Of a stretch of 18,468 nt of DNA, positions 1 through 7,458 are shown piece by piece. The position numbers and the translations under genes were made by a program. The notes beneath the pieces are model-generated. The model had not been told where the DNA came from. It ran no database searches and worked only from the letters and a program-made list of their open reading frames with translations. The DNA is from Burkholderiales bacterium (GTDB lineage: Bacteria; Pseudomonadota; Gammaproteobacteria; Burkholderiales; Burkholderiaceae). Location of the stretch: positions 1-18,468 of the forward strand of contig CANFNO010000008.1 of NCBI GenBank assembly GCA_947447845.1, given 5' to 3'. The number at the start of each line of letters is the position of its first letter. The stretch's first letter is position 1.

Positions 1-1
1 G

Positions 2-178
2 GCAGCGCAAAGTTCGACGGACACCTTCAAAATTCAAAAAGGTGTGCTGCAACAACAAGGCTTTGATCCCGCCGTCAGCCACGACCCGCTGTATGTGCTG
101 TGCAAGCCGCGCAAGGGCTATGTGGCTTTTAGCGCAGCCCTGTATCGCCAGATACTCGCTGGCACGCTGCGCCTGTGA
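2..178 (+). CDS. Long-chain acyl-CoA synthetase, C-terminal fragment (partial)
   Basis: The open frame enters from the left edge and ends at TGA 176-178, leaving 58 residues. The segment reads TFKIQKGVLQQQGFDP, then a DPLYV stretch, then GYV and a terminal ALYRQILAGTLRL. This matches the C-terminal end of FATP/FadD-type AMP-forming long-chain acyl-CoA synthetases, which usually read TFKxxKxxLxxxGFDP...DPLYV and finish in G-x-x-RL. The family activates fatty acids with ATP and CoA to acyl-CoA at the inner membrane. The catalytic core (P-loop-like and adenylation motifs) lies outside the window, so the assignment rests on the tail alone. The gene converges on the secretion ATPase with a 29-bp gap. 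Confidence 0.75.
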   Translation, partial: AAQSSTDTFKIQKGVLQQQGFDPAVSHDPLYVLCKPRKGYVAFSAALYRQILAGTLRL

Positions 179-183
179 GGCGT

Positions 184-203
184 CGCAAGCCGTGCCTGTT
201 GCG
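184..203. terminator. Possible weak hairpin between convergent genes
   Basis: The arms CGCAA (184-188) and TTGCG (199-203) are perfect inverted repeats around a 10-nt loop, in the 29-bp gap between two convergent stops. No T-run follows on either strand, so intrinsic termination is only a possibility. Confidence 0.25.
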
Positions 204-207
204 CCCC

Positions 208-2217
208 TCACAAATTGCTGGCAGCCACGACCTCAGACAAAGCGGTCAAACCCTGCAGCACTTTTTCTATGCCATCCTGGCGCAAGGTCTTCATGCCATC
301 CTGCAAGGCGCTCAGTCGAATCTCACTGGCAGCGTCGCGCTTTCGGATGTGCGCACGAATCGGGTTGCTGTTCAACAGCAATTCGTAAACACCTAGTCGC
401 CCCTTGAAGCCATGGTTTTCACAGCGCTTGCAGCCCACGCTGGTGTAGCTTCGCAACGACTTGACTCCGGAGTTGTCGACCTGACCGAACTCCAGGCGCC
501 AGCGTTCCAGCAAGGCATTCAAATCGGCCTCGTCGTAGGGGCGCACACCTTCCAGGTACTGCATGGCCAGGTAGCGCATTTCATCCTGATCAGCAGGGTG
601 TGACGTGACGCAATAGGGGCAGTAGCGTCGCACCAGGCGCTGCGCCAATATCGCAAGCAGCGAGTCCGAAAAGTTGAACGGGTCGAGCCCGATTTCCAGC
701 AATCGCGCGATGCTCTCGGCAGCGGAGTTGGTATGCAGCGTTGACATCACCAGGTGCCCCGTCAGTGACGCTTCAATCGCGATACGTGCGGTCTCTTCGT
801 CGCGCACTTCGCCGATCATGATCACGTCCGGGTCGGCGCGCAAAAAGGTGCGCATGGCCGCAGCAAAGGTCCAACCAATGCGCGCATTTACCTGCACTTG
901 ACGCAAGCCTTGCTGGGTGATTTCGATCGGGTCTTCCGCAGTCCATATCTTGCGGCTATCCGTATTGATGTCACTGATCAGTGAATGCAAGGTGGTGGTC
1001 TTGCCGCTGCCGGTCGGGCCGCACACCAGAATGAGTCCATATGGTTTGCGTGCGACCGATTGAAGCGTTTCAAGATCGTGCGGATTCAAACCGATTTGCG
1101 ATAGCGGCATGGCCTTGGAGCCGGCCAGCAAACGCAACACCACATCCTCCAGTCCATTGGCGGTGGGCACGGTGACCACGCGCAACTCGGAGCGTGTGCC
1201 CCCAAAGCGGGAGAAGTCAATCTTTCCGTCTTGCGGCTTGCGGTGTTCCGAGATGTCCATATTGGCCATGATTTTGATGCGCGCCACCAGTGCGAAACGA
1301 AACCGGGCTTCCACCTCAAGATGCGTCATCAACTCTCCGTCCACACGCAGGCGGATGCGCACCTTGTCTGGCGCAGCCTGGGTCTCAATGTGAATGTCAG
1401 AGGCCTTCAGGGCGATCGCCTCTTCAATGAGCGAGTTGATCATTCGCACCAGAATGTTGTCGGACTCGCTCACCACCTGAGACTCGACATCCAACGACTG
1501 GCCGGTGTCCTGCGACATGCTTTTGGCGAGATCCCGCGAAGAGGCATGGCCGGGTTCGGCGTTGGGATCCCCCTTGGGCGGAGTGACAGCTTGCCTGTAG
1601 GCGCGCGCGATTGCGGGCATTAAAGTACCTGGGGCTGCCAACACACCAACAATGCGGCGCTGTGTCATGAAGCGCAATTCTTCCAACAAGCGACGGTCAT
1701 TGATGTTGGTCATCAACACCACCAGCAGATCGTCGTGCAGCATGAGCGGCAGCGTTGACTCGCGTTCGGCCACCTCCTTGTGTATCAGCTCCAATGCGTG
1801 CTGGTCGAATTGGTAGGCCGTTGCATCAATGACTGCCGACCCCAGCCAGTCGGCGATTACCTGTTCCAGTTGTTGTGCGCTGATGATGCCCGAAGCCACC
1901 AGCCGGTTGCCAATCATGGTGCGCAAACCTTGGGCCCGGTCGTTGGCTTGTGCGCGCAGTGCCTGCTGCAGCTGTTCACTGCTGATGGCCTGCGCTTCAA
2001 TGAGCGCTTGCCCCAGGTGCTTGGTTTTTCTGGCTGCGGGATCTCTGTGTTGAAGGATGCTCCACAACTCTTCGGGGTTTCGTGGCGATGCAACCTTGCG
2101 GGCTAAGGGCGGTGTGTGCGGGGGCCCCGATATATCCAGGTCCAGGTCGGAACTCAAACCCATTGGAATGGTGTCCCACTTTGGCTTATGTGAAGGGGTC
2201 ATAACCTGTCGATTCAT
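208..2217 (-). CDS. GspE/PulE/PilB-family secretion ATPase (stand-alone)
   Basis: This 669-residue protein is a type II secretion/type IV pilus-class hexameric AAA-like ATPase, cytoplasmic, expected to power pseudopilus or pilus assembly at the inner membrane. In order it shows a low-complexity N-terminus, a GspE_N-like helical region (about 68-126), Walker A GPTGSGKTTT (400-409), Asp box TAEDPIE (426-432), Walker B ending in GEVRDEETA (469-477), and His box GHLVMSTLHTNSA (487-499). The tetracysteine zinc site is C533, C536, C596 and C599. All catalytic elements are intact. Length exceeds typical GspE (about 500) and PilB (about 570), mainly through an N-terminal extension of about 65 residues and the segment after the His box. 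ATG at 2217 lacks a clear ribosome site; the in-frame ATG five codons downstream is an alternative. No secretin, pilin or inner-membrane platform gene is in the window, so its partner machine is unknown. Confidence 0.9.
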   Translation of the reverse strand: MNRQVMTPSHKPKWDTIPMGLSSDLDLDISGPPHTPPLARKVASPRNPEELWSILQHRDPAARKTKHLGQALIEAQAISSEQLQQALRAQANDRAQGLRTMIGNRLVASGIISAQQLEQVIADWLGSAVIDATAYQFDQHALELIHKEVAERESTLPLMLHDDLLVVLMTNINDRRLLEELRFMTQRRIVGVLAAPGTLMPAIARAYRQAVTPPKGDPNAEPGHASSRDLAKSMSQDTGQSLDVESQVVSESDNILVRMINSLIEEAIALKASDIHIETQAAPDKVRIRLRVDGELMTHLEVEARFRFALVARIKIMANMDISEHRKPQDGKIDFSRFGGTRSELRVVTVPTANGLEDVVLRLLAGSKAMPLSQIGLNPHDLETLQSVARKPYGLILVCGPTGSGKTTTLHSLISDINTDSRKIWTAEDPIEITQQGLRQVQVNARIGWTFAAAMRTFLRADPDVIMIGEVRDEETARIAIEASLTGHLVMSTLHTNSAAESIARLLEIGLDPFNFSDSLLAILAQRLVRRYCPYCVTSHPADQDEMRYLAMQYLEGVRPYDEADLNALLERWRLEFGQVDNSGVKSLRSYTSVGCKRCENHGFKGRLGVYELLLNSNPIRAHIRKRDAASEIRLSALQDGMKTLRQDGIEKVLQGLTALSEVVAASNL

Positions 2218-2361
2218 TTATGTGTGCATTGCATGCCGTGACACAGTCGGACGCTTCCCAACACCCTTTTATCGCCTTGTAGTCAACGCCTACTTGATGC
2301 TGCGCAGAAAGAGATCAAATTGCTACCGCGTGATGTCCTTTTTCAGGGCACGCATGCCGCA

Positions 2362-2946
2362 TCAGGGCTTGAGCAAACCTGACGGGCTCATGTCTTGCAA
2401 CGGCCCCAGCGGGTTGTTGGCCACTTCCAGTTCGTTCACCGCGGGTTGACCACCCCAGGCGCGGTACACCACTTGTTTGTCGACAAACAAAATCACCGCG
2501 TTGAAGCGCCAGCCGGTGGTCTCGGTGCGGCGGCTGAAGTTGGTCACGTCCTTGAGGAAATTGCCAGTGCGGACTTTGTCGATCTTCGCCATCTTCAGCT
2601 CGATCCCGTGGCACGCGCCGCGCGCCTCCACGCAAGTGATCACGCCGGGGTCCAGATCGGCGCGGGTCATCAGCGTGTTCGGGATGAAAAACATGCGCAC
2701 CACATCGGCCTGTGTCAGTAGCGTGGCATTCGGGTGGCGCATCGGGTCAAACGTAGTGCTGGCAGTTGCCGCAATGGAGCCCGGCGCAGTTAGCAAACCC
2801 TCGACCGCGCTGCGTGCCGCTTCGAAATCGGCGAAGGTGGCGGAGTCGGTGTGTGCACTGGGTAGCAGCGAGGCGCAGGCACTCAGCAGGGACACGCCAG
2901 CGGTGCCCGCAGCGGCTTTGGTCCAGCGCAAGAGTGTCGGTTGCAT
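2362..2946 (-). CDS. Predicted lipoprotein of unknown function
   Basis: I do not recognise this family. From ATG 2946 the product is 194 residues with a basic N-terminus (LLRWTK), a hydrophobic stretch and a lipobox-like LSAC at Cys24, so it is probably lipid-anchored in the envelope. The mature part has no transmembrane segment. It contains a pair of cysteines (TCVEARGAC) about one third of the way from the end, and a C-terminal region rich in beta-like hydrophobic stretches (FNAVILFVDKQVVYRAWGG). The frame stays open upstream to 3042, but that would place 32 arginine/histidine-rich residues before the signal peptide, so the later start is preferred. No strong ribosome site precedes either start. 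It lies 144 bp upstream of the secretion ATPase on the same strand and is divergent from the DUF4398 lipoprotein genes. Confidence 0.65.
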   Translation of the reverse strand: MQPTLLRWTKAAAGTAGVSLLSACASLLPSAHTDSATFADFEAARSAVEGLLTAPGSIAATASTTFDPMRHPNATLLTQADVVRMFFIPNTLMTRADLDPGVITCVEARGACHGIELKMAKIDKVRTGNFLKDVTNFSRRTETTGWRFNAVILFVDKQVVYRAWGGQPAVNELEVANNPLGPLQDMSPSGLLKP

Positions 2947-3010
2947 AAGCGCCGATTGAACGCAGCTTATCGGCCGCATTCCGTGCGCTGGTGCACACAC
3001 CCGGTGCCAT

Positions 3011-3042
3011 GTGCGATGCCGAACGGACGGCATTGCCCGCAC
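3011..3042. other. Interrupted inverted repeat in divergent intergenic region
   Basis: Arms ATGCCG (3016-3021) and CGGCAT (3028-3033) flank a 6-nt loop. Outer arms GTGCG (3011-3015) and CGCAC (3038-3042) extend the pairing after a 4-nt bulge. It lies in the 160-bp region between two divergent lipoprotein genes, so it may be an operator or a leader hairpin. No T-run follows. Confidence 0.4.
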
Positions 3043-3106
3043 GTTCTAAAAACGGCGCTATCAAACGTAATTCCACTTTTGGTTCAACTATTCCCAGGAG
3101 AAAACA

Positions 3107-3484
3107 ATGCGCACTCTTTCGAAAATTCTGCTCCCTGTCGTGTGTGGACTGAGCGTCGTCCTCACCGTCGGCTGCAGCAGCCTGAAGACTCCGGCCACTG
3201 CCGACGTGGCCGTCACCGGCGCGGCGGTCGAAAGTGCCGTGGGTGCGGGTGGCTCGCAATTCGCACCCGTGGAGATGAATGCAGCCCGCTCCAAGCTGGC
3301 CCTGGCACGCGATGCCCTGGCGCACAAGGACTACAAGCTGGCCATCAGCCTGGCCGATCAGTCCAGGGCCGATGCCAAGTTGGCGCAGGCCAAGGCCAAC
3401 TCGGCCAAGGCCCGTGCCGCAGCCGACGCGCTGGAGGATGACATCCAGATCCTGCGCGAAGAGATCAACCGCAACAACCCTTAG
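3107..3484 (+). CDS. DUF4398-like short lipoprotein
   Basis: This 125-residue protein starts at ATG 3107, fixed by AGGAG at 3096-3100 with a 6-nt spacer. A signal peptide ends at Cys23 (TVGC|SS), giving a probable outer-membrane lipoprotein, although the residue three before the cysteine is Thr and not the usual aliphatic. The mature part is short and helical: MNAARSKLALARDALAHKDY, then an Ala/Lys-rich coil (DAKLAQAKANSAKARAAADA) and an acidic end. The pattern of AxxxLxxAxxAL...KDYxxAxxLAxQ is typical of DUF4398 proteins, which often sit beside OmpA-like lipoproteins, as here. A function in the envelope is likely but the biochemical role is not known. It is 28 bp upstream of the OmpA-type gene and probably co-transcribed with it. 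Confidence 0.8.
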   Translation: MRTLSKILLPVVCGLSVVLTVGCSSLKTPATADVAVTGAAVESAVGAGGSQFAPVEMNAARSKLALARDALAHKDYKLAISLADQSRADAKLAQAKANSAKARAAADALEDDIQILREEINRNNP

Positions 3485-3512
3485 TCCATCGACTCAAACC
3501 CAGGAATCCACC

Positions 3513-4511
3513 ATGAAAACTATCCCCCTCAAACTCAGCATGACCTTGCTGGCCGTTGCCCTGCTGGGCGCTGCCTGTTCTTCCACGCCAACGACCAGTC
3601 TGCTGGACCGCGCGCGCAGCGATTACCACGCGGTGCAAAGTAGCCCGATGGCTGCCACCTATGCGCCGCTGGAAACCAAGCAGGCCGGTGACGCCCTGAC
3701 CCTGGCCGACAACGCTGCGGAACAACATGCCAGCCAGGAGAAGATTGACCAATTGGCCTACGTCGCGCAGCAAAAGATTTCGCTAACCCGTGAAATCATC
3801 AAGCAGAAATCGGCCGAGGCAGAAATCGCCCAGGCCGGCAAGCAGCGCGACCAGATGCTGCTGGAGCAGCGCACTGCTGAAGCCGACAAGTCCAAGCTCA
3901 ATGCCCAGATTGCACGCAACGAAGCCAGCGACGCCAAACGCAACACCCAGCTGGCGCAGAACGATGCCGCCAACGCCCAGCGCAACACCCAACTGGCCTT
4001 GAACGAAGCCGCCAAGGCCAAGCAGGGCGCACAGGTTGCACAGGCCGATGCCGCCGGTGCCCAGCGCCTGGCGCAGGAGGCCCAGGCCCGCAGCGCCCAA
4101 CTCGAAGCCCAGCTCAGCGAGTTGGCCGCCAAGAAGACTGCGCGTGGCGATGTCATCACCCTGGGTGACGTGCTGTTTGGCACCGACCTGGCGCGCCTGA
4201 ACGCTGACGGCATGCGCAACGCGCAGAAGCTGGTCACCTTGCTGCAGGACAACCCGCAGCGCACCGTGTTGATTGAAGGCTTTACCGACAGCACCGGCAG
4301 TGCCGCCCACAACCAGGACCTGTCCGAGCGCCGCGCCAATGCCGTGCGCAGCGCGCTGGTGGAAATGGGTGTGGCGCAGGAGCGCATTGCGATCCACGGC
4401 TATGGCGAAGAGCTTCCGGTGGCCGCCAACGACACCGCCGCCCACCGCCAGCTCAACCGCCGCGTGGAGATCGTGCTGTCGGATGACAAGGGCAGCGTTA
4501 TCCCCCGCTAG
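3513..4511 (+). CDS. DUF4398/OmpA-family peptidoglycan-associated lipoprotein
   Basis: From ATG 3513 (CAGGAA upstream) the product is 332 residues; the frame is open further upstream but that portion overlaps the preceding gene out of frame. A lipoprotein signal peptide ends at Cys22 (LGAAC). Residues 30-105 resemble DUF4398 (LLDRARSDYHAV...APLETKQAGDAL). Residues about 106-205 are an Ala/Gln-rich coiled coil that includes four 14-residue tandem repeats (134-189). An OmpA C-terminal domain follows (about 215-322) with the peptidoglycan-contacting GFTDSTG (Asp259) and LSERRANAV (Arg274) motifs. The arrangement predicts a protein anchored in the outer membrane by lipid, reaching the cell wall through a helical spacer. 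It lies behind the short DUF4398 lipoprotein gene, probably in one operon. Confidence 0.88.
   Translation: MKTIPLKLSMTLLAVALLGAACSSTPTTSLLDRARSDYHAVQSSPMAATYAPLETKQAGDALTLADNAAEQHASQEKIDQLAYVAQQKISLTREIIKQKSAEAEIAQAGKQRDQMLLEQRTAEADKSKLNAQIARNEASDAKRNTQLAQNDAANAQRNTQLALNEAAKAKQGAQVAQADAAGAQRLAQEAQARSAQLEAQLSELAAKKTARGDVITLGDVLFGTDLARLNADGMRNAQKLVTLLQDNPQRTVLIEGFTDSTGSAAHNQDLSERRANAVRSALVEMGVAQERIAIHGYGEELPVAANDTAAHRQLNRRVEIVLSDDKGSVIPR
3912..4079 (+). repeat. Four imperfect 42-bp coding repeats
   Basis: Within the OmpA-type gene, four consecutive 14-codon units read ARNEASDAKRNTQL, AQNDAANAQRNTQL, ALNEAAKAKQGAQV and AQADAAGAQRLAQE. They encode an alanine-rich helical spacer with two heptads per unit. 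A diverged fifth unit may follow (residues 190-203). Confidence 0.75.
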
Positions 4512-4545
4512 GCACACCCGATAAGCCCGCTTGCCCAGCAGCACC

Positions 4546-5478
4546 ATGCAAGGCGTCAGCGCTTTGCCCATCGCCAGCCTAAGAGCCTGCTGGCGGGTGC
4601 TGTGCCAGGTCGCCCGGTGCTGGCTGGAAGACTATGTGCCCAGCATGGGCGCGGCCCTGGCCTACTACACCATGTTCTCGCTGGCCCCCTTGCTGCTGAT
4701 CGTGGTGTCGGTGGCCGGGTTGGTGTTTGGTGAAGACGCGGCACGTGGCGAAATCGCCGCCCAGCTCAGCGTGCTGATGGGCGAGCGCAGTGCCGCCGCT
4801 GTGCAGGATTTGCTGGCCAGCGTCAAACAACCGGGGCAGGACGCCTCGTTTTCACTTCTGGGGCTGGTGCTGTTGATTGCGGGCGCCACCACCGTTTTCG
4901 GTGAACTGCAGGACGCGCTGGACCGCATCTGGCGCGTGCCTGCCAGCACCGCCCGCAGCGGCTGGATCACGCTGCTGCGCACCCGCTTGCTGTCCTTCGG
5001 CATGGTGCTGGCGATAGGCTTTTTGCTGGTGGTGTCCCTGGTGGCCAGCACCGCCCTGGCGCTGCTGGGGCGCTGGGGTGCACCGCTGTTTCAGGGCTGG
5101 TATGCACTGGCCGCCAGTGCCAATGCGCTGGGCAGCCTGGTGCTGGTGGCGGTGATGTTTGCGCTGATCTACAAGGTCATGCCGCGTGCCCGCGTGCAGT
5201 GGCGCGATGTCTGGATCGGGGCTGTGTTTACCGCTGCGCTGTTTATCTTCGGCAAGTTTGCCATCGGCTGGTACGTCGGCCAAAGTGGTGTGGCCTCGGG
5301 CTTTGGCGCTGCCGGGTCGCTCCTGGTGGTGTTGCTGTGGGTGTATTACTCGGCGCAGATATTCTTGATCGGGGCTGAATTCACCTGGGTCTATGCCAAC
5401 ACCTATGGTTCGCGCCGGCCGAAAGAAGTCCTGCAACGCAACGGTGCCAATGGAGATAGCGATCTAAGCGACATCTGA
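4546..5478 (+). CDS. YihY/BrkB-family inner-membrane protein
   Basis: A 310-residue polytopic inner-membrane protein of the YihY/BrkB (UPF0761) family, once mis-named RNase BN. The signature segments are present: GAALAYYTMFSLAPLLLIVV near residue 35, FGELQDALDRIW in the middle, and the C-terminal GAAGSLLVVLLWVYYSAQIF followed by LIGAEFTWVYA. About six hydrophobic segments are visible. Proteins of this family have no settled biochemical function. ATG 4546 was chosen; a TTG at 4531 in the same frame would add five residues. The gene begins 34 bp after the OmpA-type gene and could be read from the same transcript. It ends 17 bp from the convergent LysR gene. Confidence 0.88.
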   Translation: MQGVSALPIASLRACWRVLCQVARCWLEDYVPSMGAALAYYTMFSLAPLLLIVVSVAGLVFGEDAARGEIAAQLSVLMGERSAAAVQDLLASVKQPGQDASFSLLGLVLLIAGATTVFGELQDALDRIWRVPASTARSGWITLLRTRLLSFGMVLAIGFLLVVSLVASTALALLGRWGAPLFQGWYALAASANALGSLVLVAVMFALIYKVMPRARVQWRDVWIGAVFTAALFIFGKFAIGWYVGQSGVASGFGAAGSLLVVLLWVYYSAQIFLIGAEFTWVYANTYGSRRPKEVLQRNGANGDSDLSDI

Positions 5479-5495
5479 GCGCGGACCAACCGCAA

Positions 5496-6362
5496 CTACT
5501 TTCCCAAAGTATTCACAAATTGATCGTACATGGCGTCAACCGCGCGTGAGCGCTGTGAAACCTTGCTGCGGAATACGGCAACATCCATGGAGCCCAATGC
5601 AGGCAGTTCAAATTCCTTGGGCAGGTTCTGCAGCGGTTGCAAGGTGGCGGGAACACTGCAACGGGTCAACACGGCCACAGCGAGCCCACTTTCCACGGCC
5701 GCCACCTGGCCGGCCAAGCTGGAGCTGTGATAGACCACACGATAGGTTCGCCGCCTGGCGGCCAGCGCCGCCAGAACCTCGGCTCTGGCCAGGCTACCGG
5801 ATTCGTAAACCGCAATCGGCAAGGGATTCTTGCGCCAGACTTCAAACTGAGGTGCACCCACCCAGACCAGCGGCTCCTGAAACAACAGCTTGCCGCGCTG
5901 GGGCTTGTCCCGTGAAACCAGCGCCAAATCAAGATCACCACGCACCACCTTGGGTATGAGCGATGTGGACTGCTCGCAGGTCAATTCAATCTCCACACCA
6001 TGGTGACGGCCGGCAAAACTGCGCAGCACAGGCGTCAGATAGACAGACGCATAGTCATCCGGCACGCCCAGGCGTATGCGACCTTCAAGTTGGGGGCCGA
6101 ACACCGCAGCGTGGGTCTGTGCCTGCAACTCCAACATCCGCCGCGCGTAGGAAAGCAACTCGGCCCCGGCGGCCGTAATTTCCATATGGCGCGGGCCACG
6201 CAAGAGCACCGGCTTGCCCAACACGCTCTCCAGTTTCTTGATCTGCATGCTCACGGCCGATTGCGAACGGTGCAGCAAGGGCGCTGCCGACGAAAGGGAG
6301 CCCGCATCCACGACCGCCACAAAGGCGCGCAACCAATCGATTTGAAAGTCCGGGTACTTCAT
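5496..6362 (-). CDS. LysR-family transcriptional regulator
   Basis: This 288-residue protein has the full LysR layout: an N-terminal winged helix-turn-helix (IDWLRAFVAVVDAGSLSSAA, then SQSAVSMQIKKLE) and a periplasmic-binding-like effector domain starting near residue 90 (GRIRLGVPDDYAS). ATG 6362 is preferred because it puts the HTH at its usual distance from the N-terminus; a TTG four codons upstream is the alternative. It is divergent from the EamA-type transporter gene, the classic arrangement for a LysR regulator controlling its neighbour and itself. The effector cannot be inferred from sequence. Confidence 0.92.
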   Translation of the reverse strand: MKYPDFQIDWLRAFVAVVDAGSLSSAAPLLHRSQSAVSMQIKKLESVLGKPVLLRGPRHMEITAAGAELLSYARRMLELQAQTHAAVFGPQLEGRIRLGVPDDYASVYLTPVLRSFAGRHHGVEIELTCEQSTSLIPKVVRGDLDLALVSRDKPQRGKLLFQEPLVWVGAPQFEVWRKNPLPIAVYESGSLARAEVLAALAARRRTYRVVYHSSSLAGQVAAVESGLAVAVLTRCSVPATLQPLQNLPKEFELPALGSMDVAVFRSKVSQRSRAVDAMYDQFVNTLGK

Positions 6363-6377
6363 AGCGGCAACCAATCA

Positions 6378-6406
6378 TTCGATAAACAAATACTAAGTGT
6401 TCGAAC
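6378..6406. promoter_or_regulatory. Candidate LysR operator between divergent genes
   Basis: The 86-bp gap between the LysR and transporter starts contains TTCGA twice, at 6378-6382 and 6400-6404, 22 bp apart (two helical turns). The second copy is embedded in the perfect palindrome GTTCGAAC (6399-6406). Same-face spacing and position suit a LysR tetramer site; binding is inferred only. Confidence 0.4.
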
Positions 6407-6448
6407 TATGCACTTTACAGAAAACCCGGCATCCGTGAACATGGCCGC

Positions 6449-7369
6449 ATGCAGACCAAGACCACCATGACCAGCCCTTCCCCTGACGCTGCGCACGCAG
6501 TGAGCGAACGACAGGGCCTGTGGCTGATGGTGGCAGGTGGCGCACTGCTAGGCACCATTGGCGTATTCGTGCAAGAGGCCGGCCAGCACCCGCTGATCAC
6601 GGTCTGGTTTCGCTGTGCCTTTGGTGCGGTGGCGCTTCTCCTTTGGAGTGCGGCTACCGGCAAGATGAAAGACCTGCGGCTGGGCGGACGCAGCCTTGCC
6701 GTGGCCTGTGCAACCGGATGCCTGATGGTCTTGAACTGGACCATGTTCTTCGCTGCCATTCCACGCACCTCGATTGCGGTCGCCACCGTGGTGTTTCATA
6801 TTCAACCGATTTGGGTCATCCTCTTTAGTGCCATCTTCCTGCGCGAACCGGTTACCAAAGGCCAATGGATTGCCACGCCGGTGGCCTTGTGCGGGCTTGC
6901 ACTTACCACCGGTTTGCTGGACGACATGGCGTCGGCCCGACCGGCCAGCAATGAGTACGTCCTCGGCTTGTTGCTATGCCTTGGTGGCTCCTTAAGCTAC
7001 GCCGGTGTCACCTTGCTGGCCAAGTCAAAGCAAGTCATCAGCCCTTTCACGTTGTCGTTCTGGCAGTGCGGCGTGGGCACCGTGGTGCTGGCATGGGCGC
7101 CATTTGCTTTGGGGTGGCCCCAGCAACCCTCCGCATGGGTCTGGCTTGCAGGTCTTGGCGTTATTCACACCGGCCTTGCCTATGTGATTCTGTTTGCCGG
7201 TATGGCAAGGCTGGCCCTCGGACAGATTGCCGTGCTGCAATTTGTTTATCCACTTGCCGCGGTGTTGTTTGACTGGGGCATTTATGGCACCCGCCTGAGC
7301 TTGTTGCAAATCATCGGCGTTGTCGTGATGGGCGCTGCGGTCTGGACCATCAGAAAGCCGGGTCGCTAG
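6449..7369 (+). CDS. DMT-superfamily (EamA) transporter
   Basis: This 306-residue protein has about ten hydrophobic helices in two EamA-like halves (first half from GLWLMVAGGALLGTIGVFV, second from VLGLLLCLGGSLSYAGVTLL), ending with a basic tail. EamA carriers usually export amino acids or other small metabolites across the inner membrane; the substrate here is unknown. Two in-frame ATGs, at 6449 and 6467, are both possible, and neither has a good ribosome site. The divergent LysR regulator probably controls it. It is convergent with the hydroxyproline-type operon, so any functional link to that pathway is speculative. Confidence 0.88.
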   Translation: MQTKTTMTSPSPDAAHAVSERQGLWLMVAGGALLGTIGVFVQEAGQHPLITVWFRCAFGAVALLLWSAATGKMKDLRLGGRSLAVACATGCLMVLNWTMFFAAIPRTSIAVATVVFHIQPIWVILFSAIFLREPVTKGQWIATPVALCGLALTTGLLDDMASARPASNEYVLGLLLCLGGSLSYAGVTLLAKSKQVISPFTLSFWQCGVGTVVLAWAPFALGWPQQPSAWVWLAGLGVIHTGLAYVILFAGMARLALGQIAVLQFVYPLAAVLFDWGIYGTRLSLLQIIGVVVMGAAVWTIRKPGR

Positions 7370-7381
7370 CAGAGTCAAACT

Positions 7382-7418
7382 GATGCCTGGCAATGAGGGG
7401 ACCTCAGTAGGGGGCATC
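7382..7418. terminator. Nested stem-loop between convergent genes
   Basis: The outer arms GATGCC (7382-7387) and GGCATC (7413-7418) are a perfect inverted repeat. Inside them TGAGG (7394-7398) and CCTCA (7402-7406) form a second stem with a 3-nt loop. It lies just after the transporter stop and before the stop of the convergent operon, so it could terminate both transcripts, but neither side has a clear T-run. Confidence 0.4.
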
Positions 7419-7458
7419 TTCCACACATGCCACTGTCCGTGAATCCGCCTGCCGAAGA

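Noticed and set aside
3279..3512. N-terminal extension of the OmpA-type gene
   Set aside because: It overlaps the short lipoprotein gene out of frame, and a lipoprotein signal peptide begins only at 3513.
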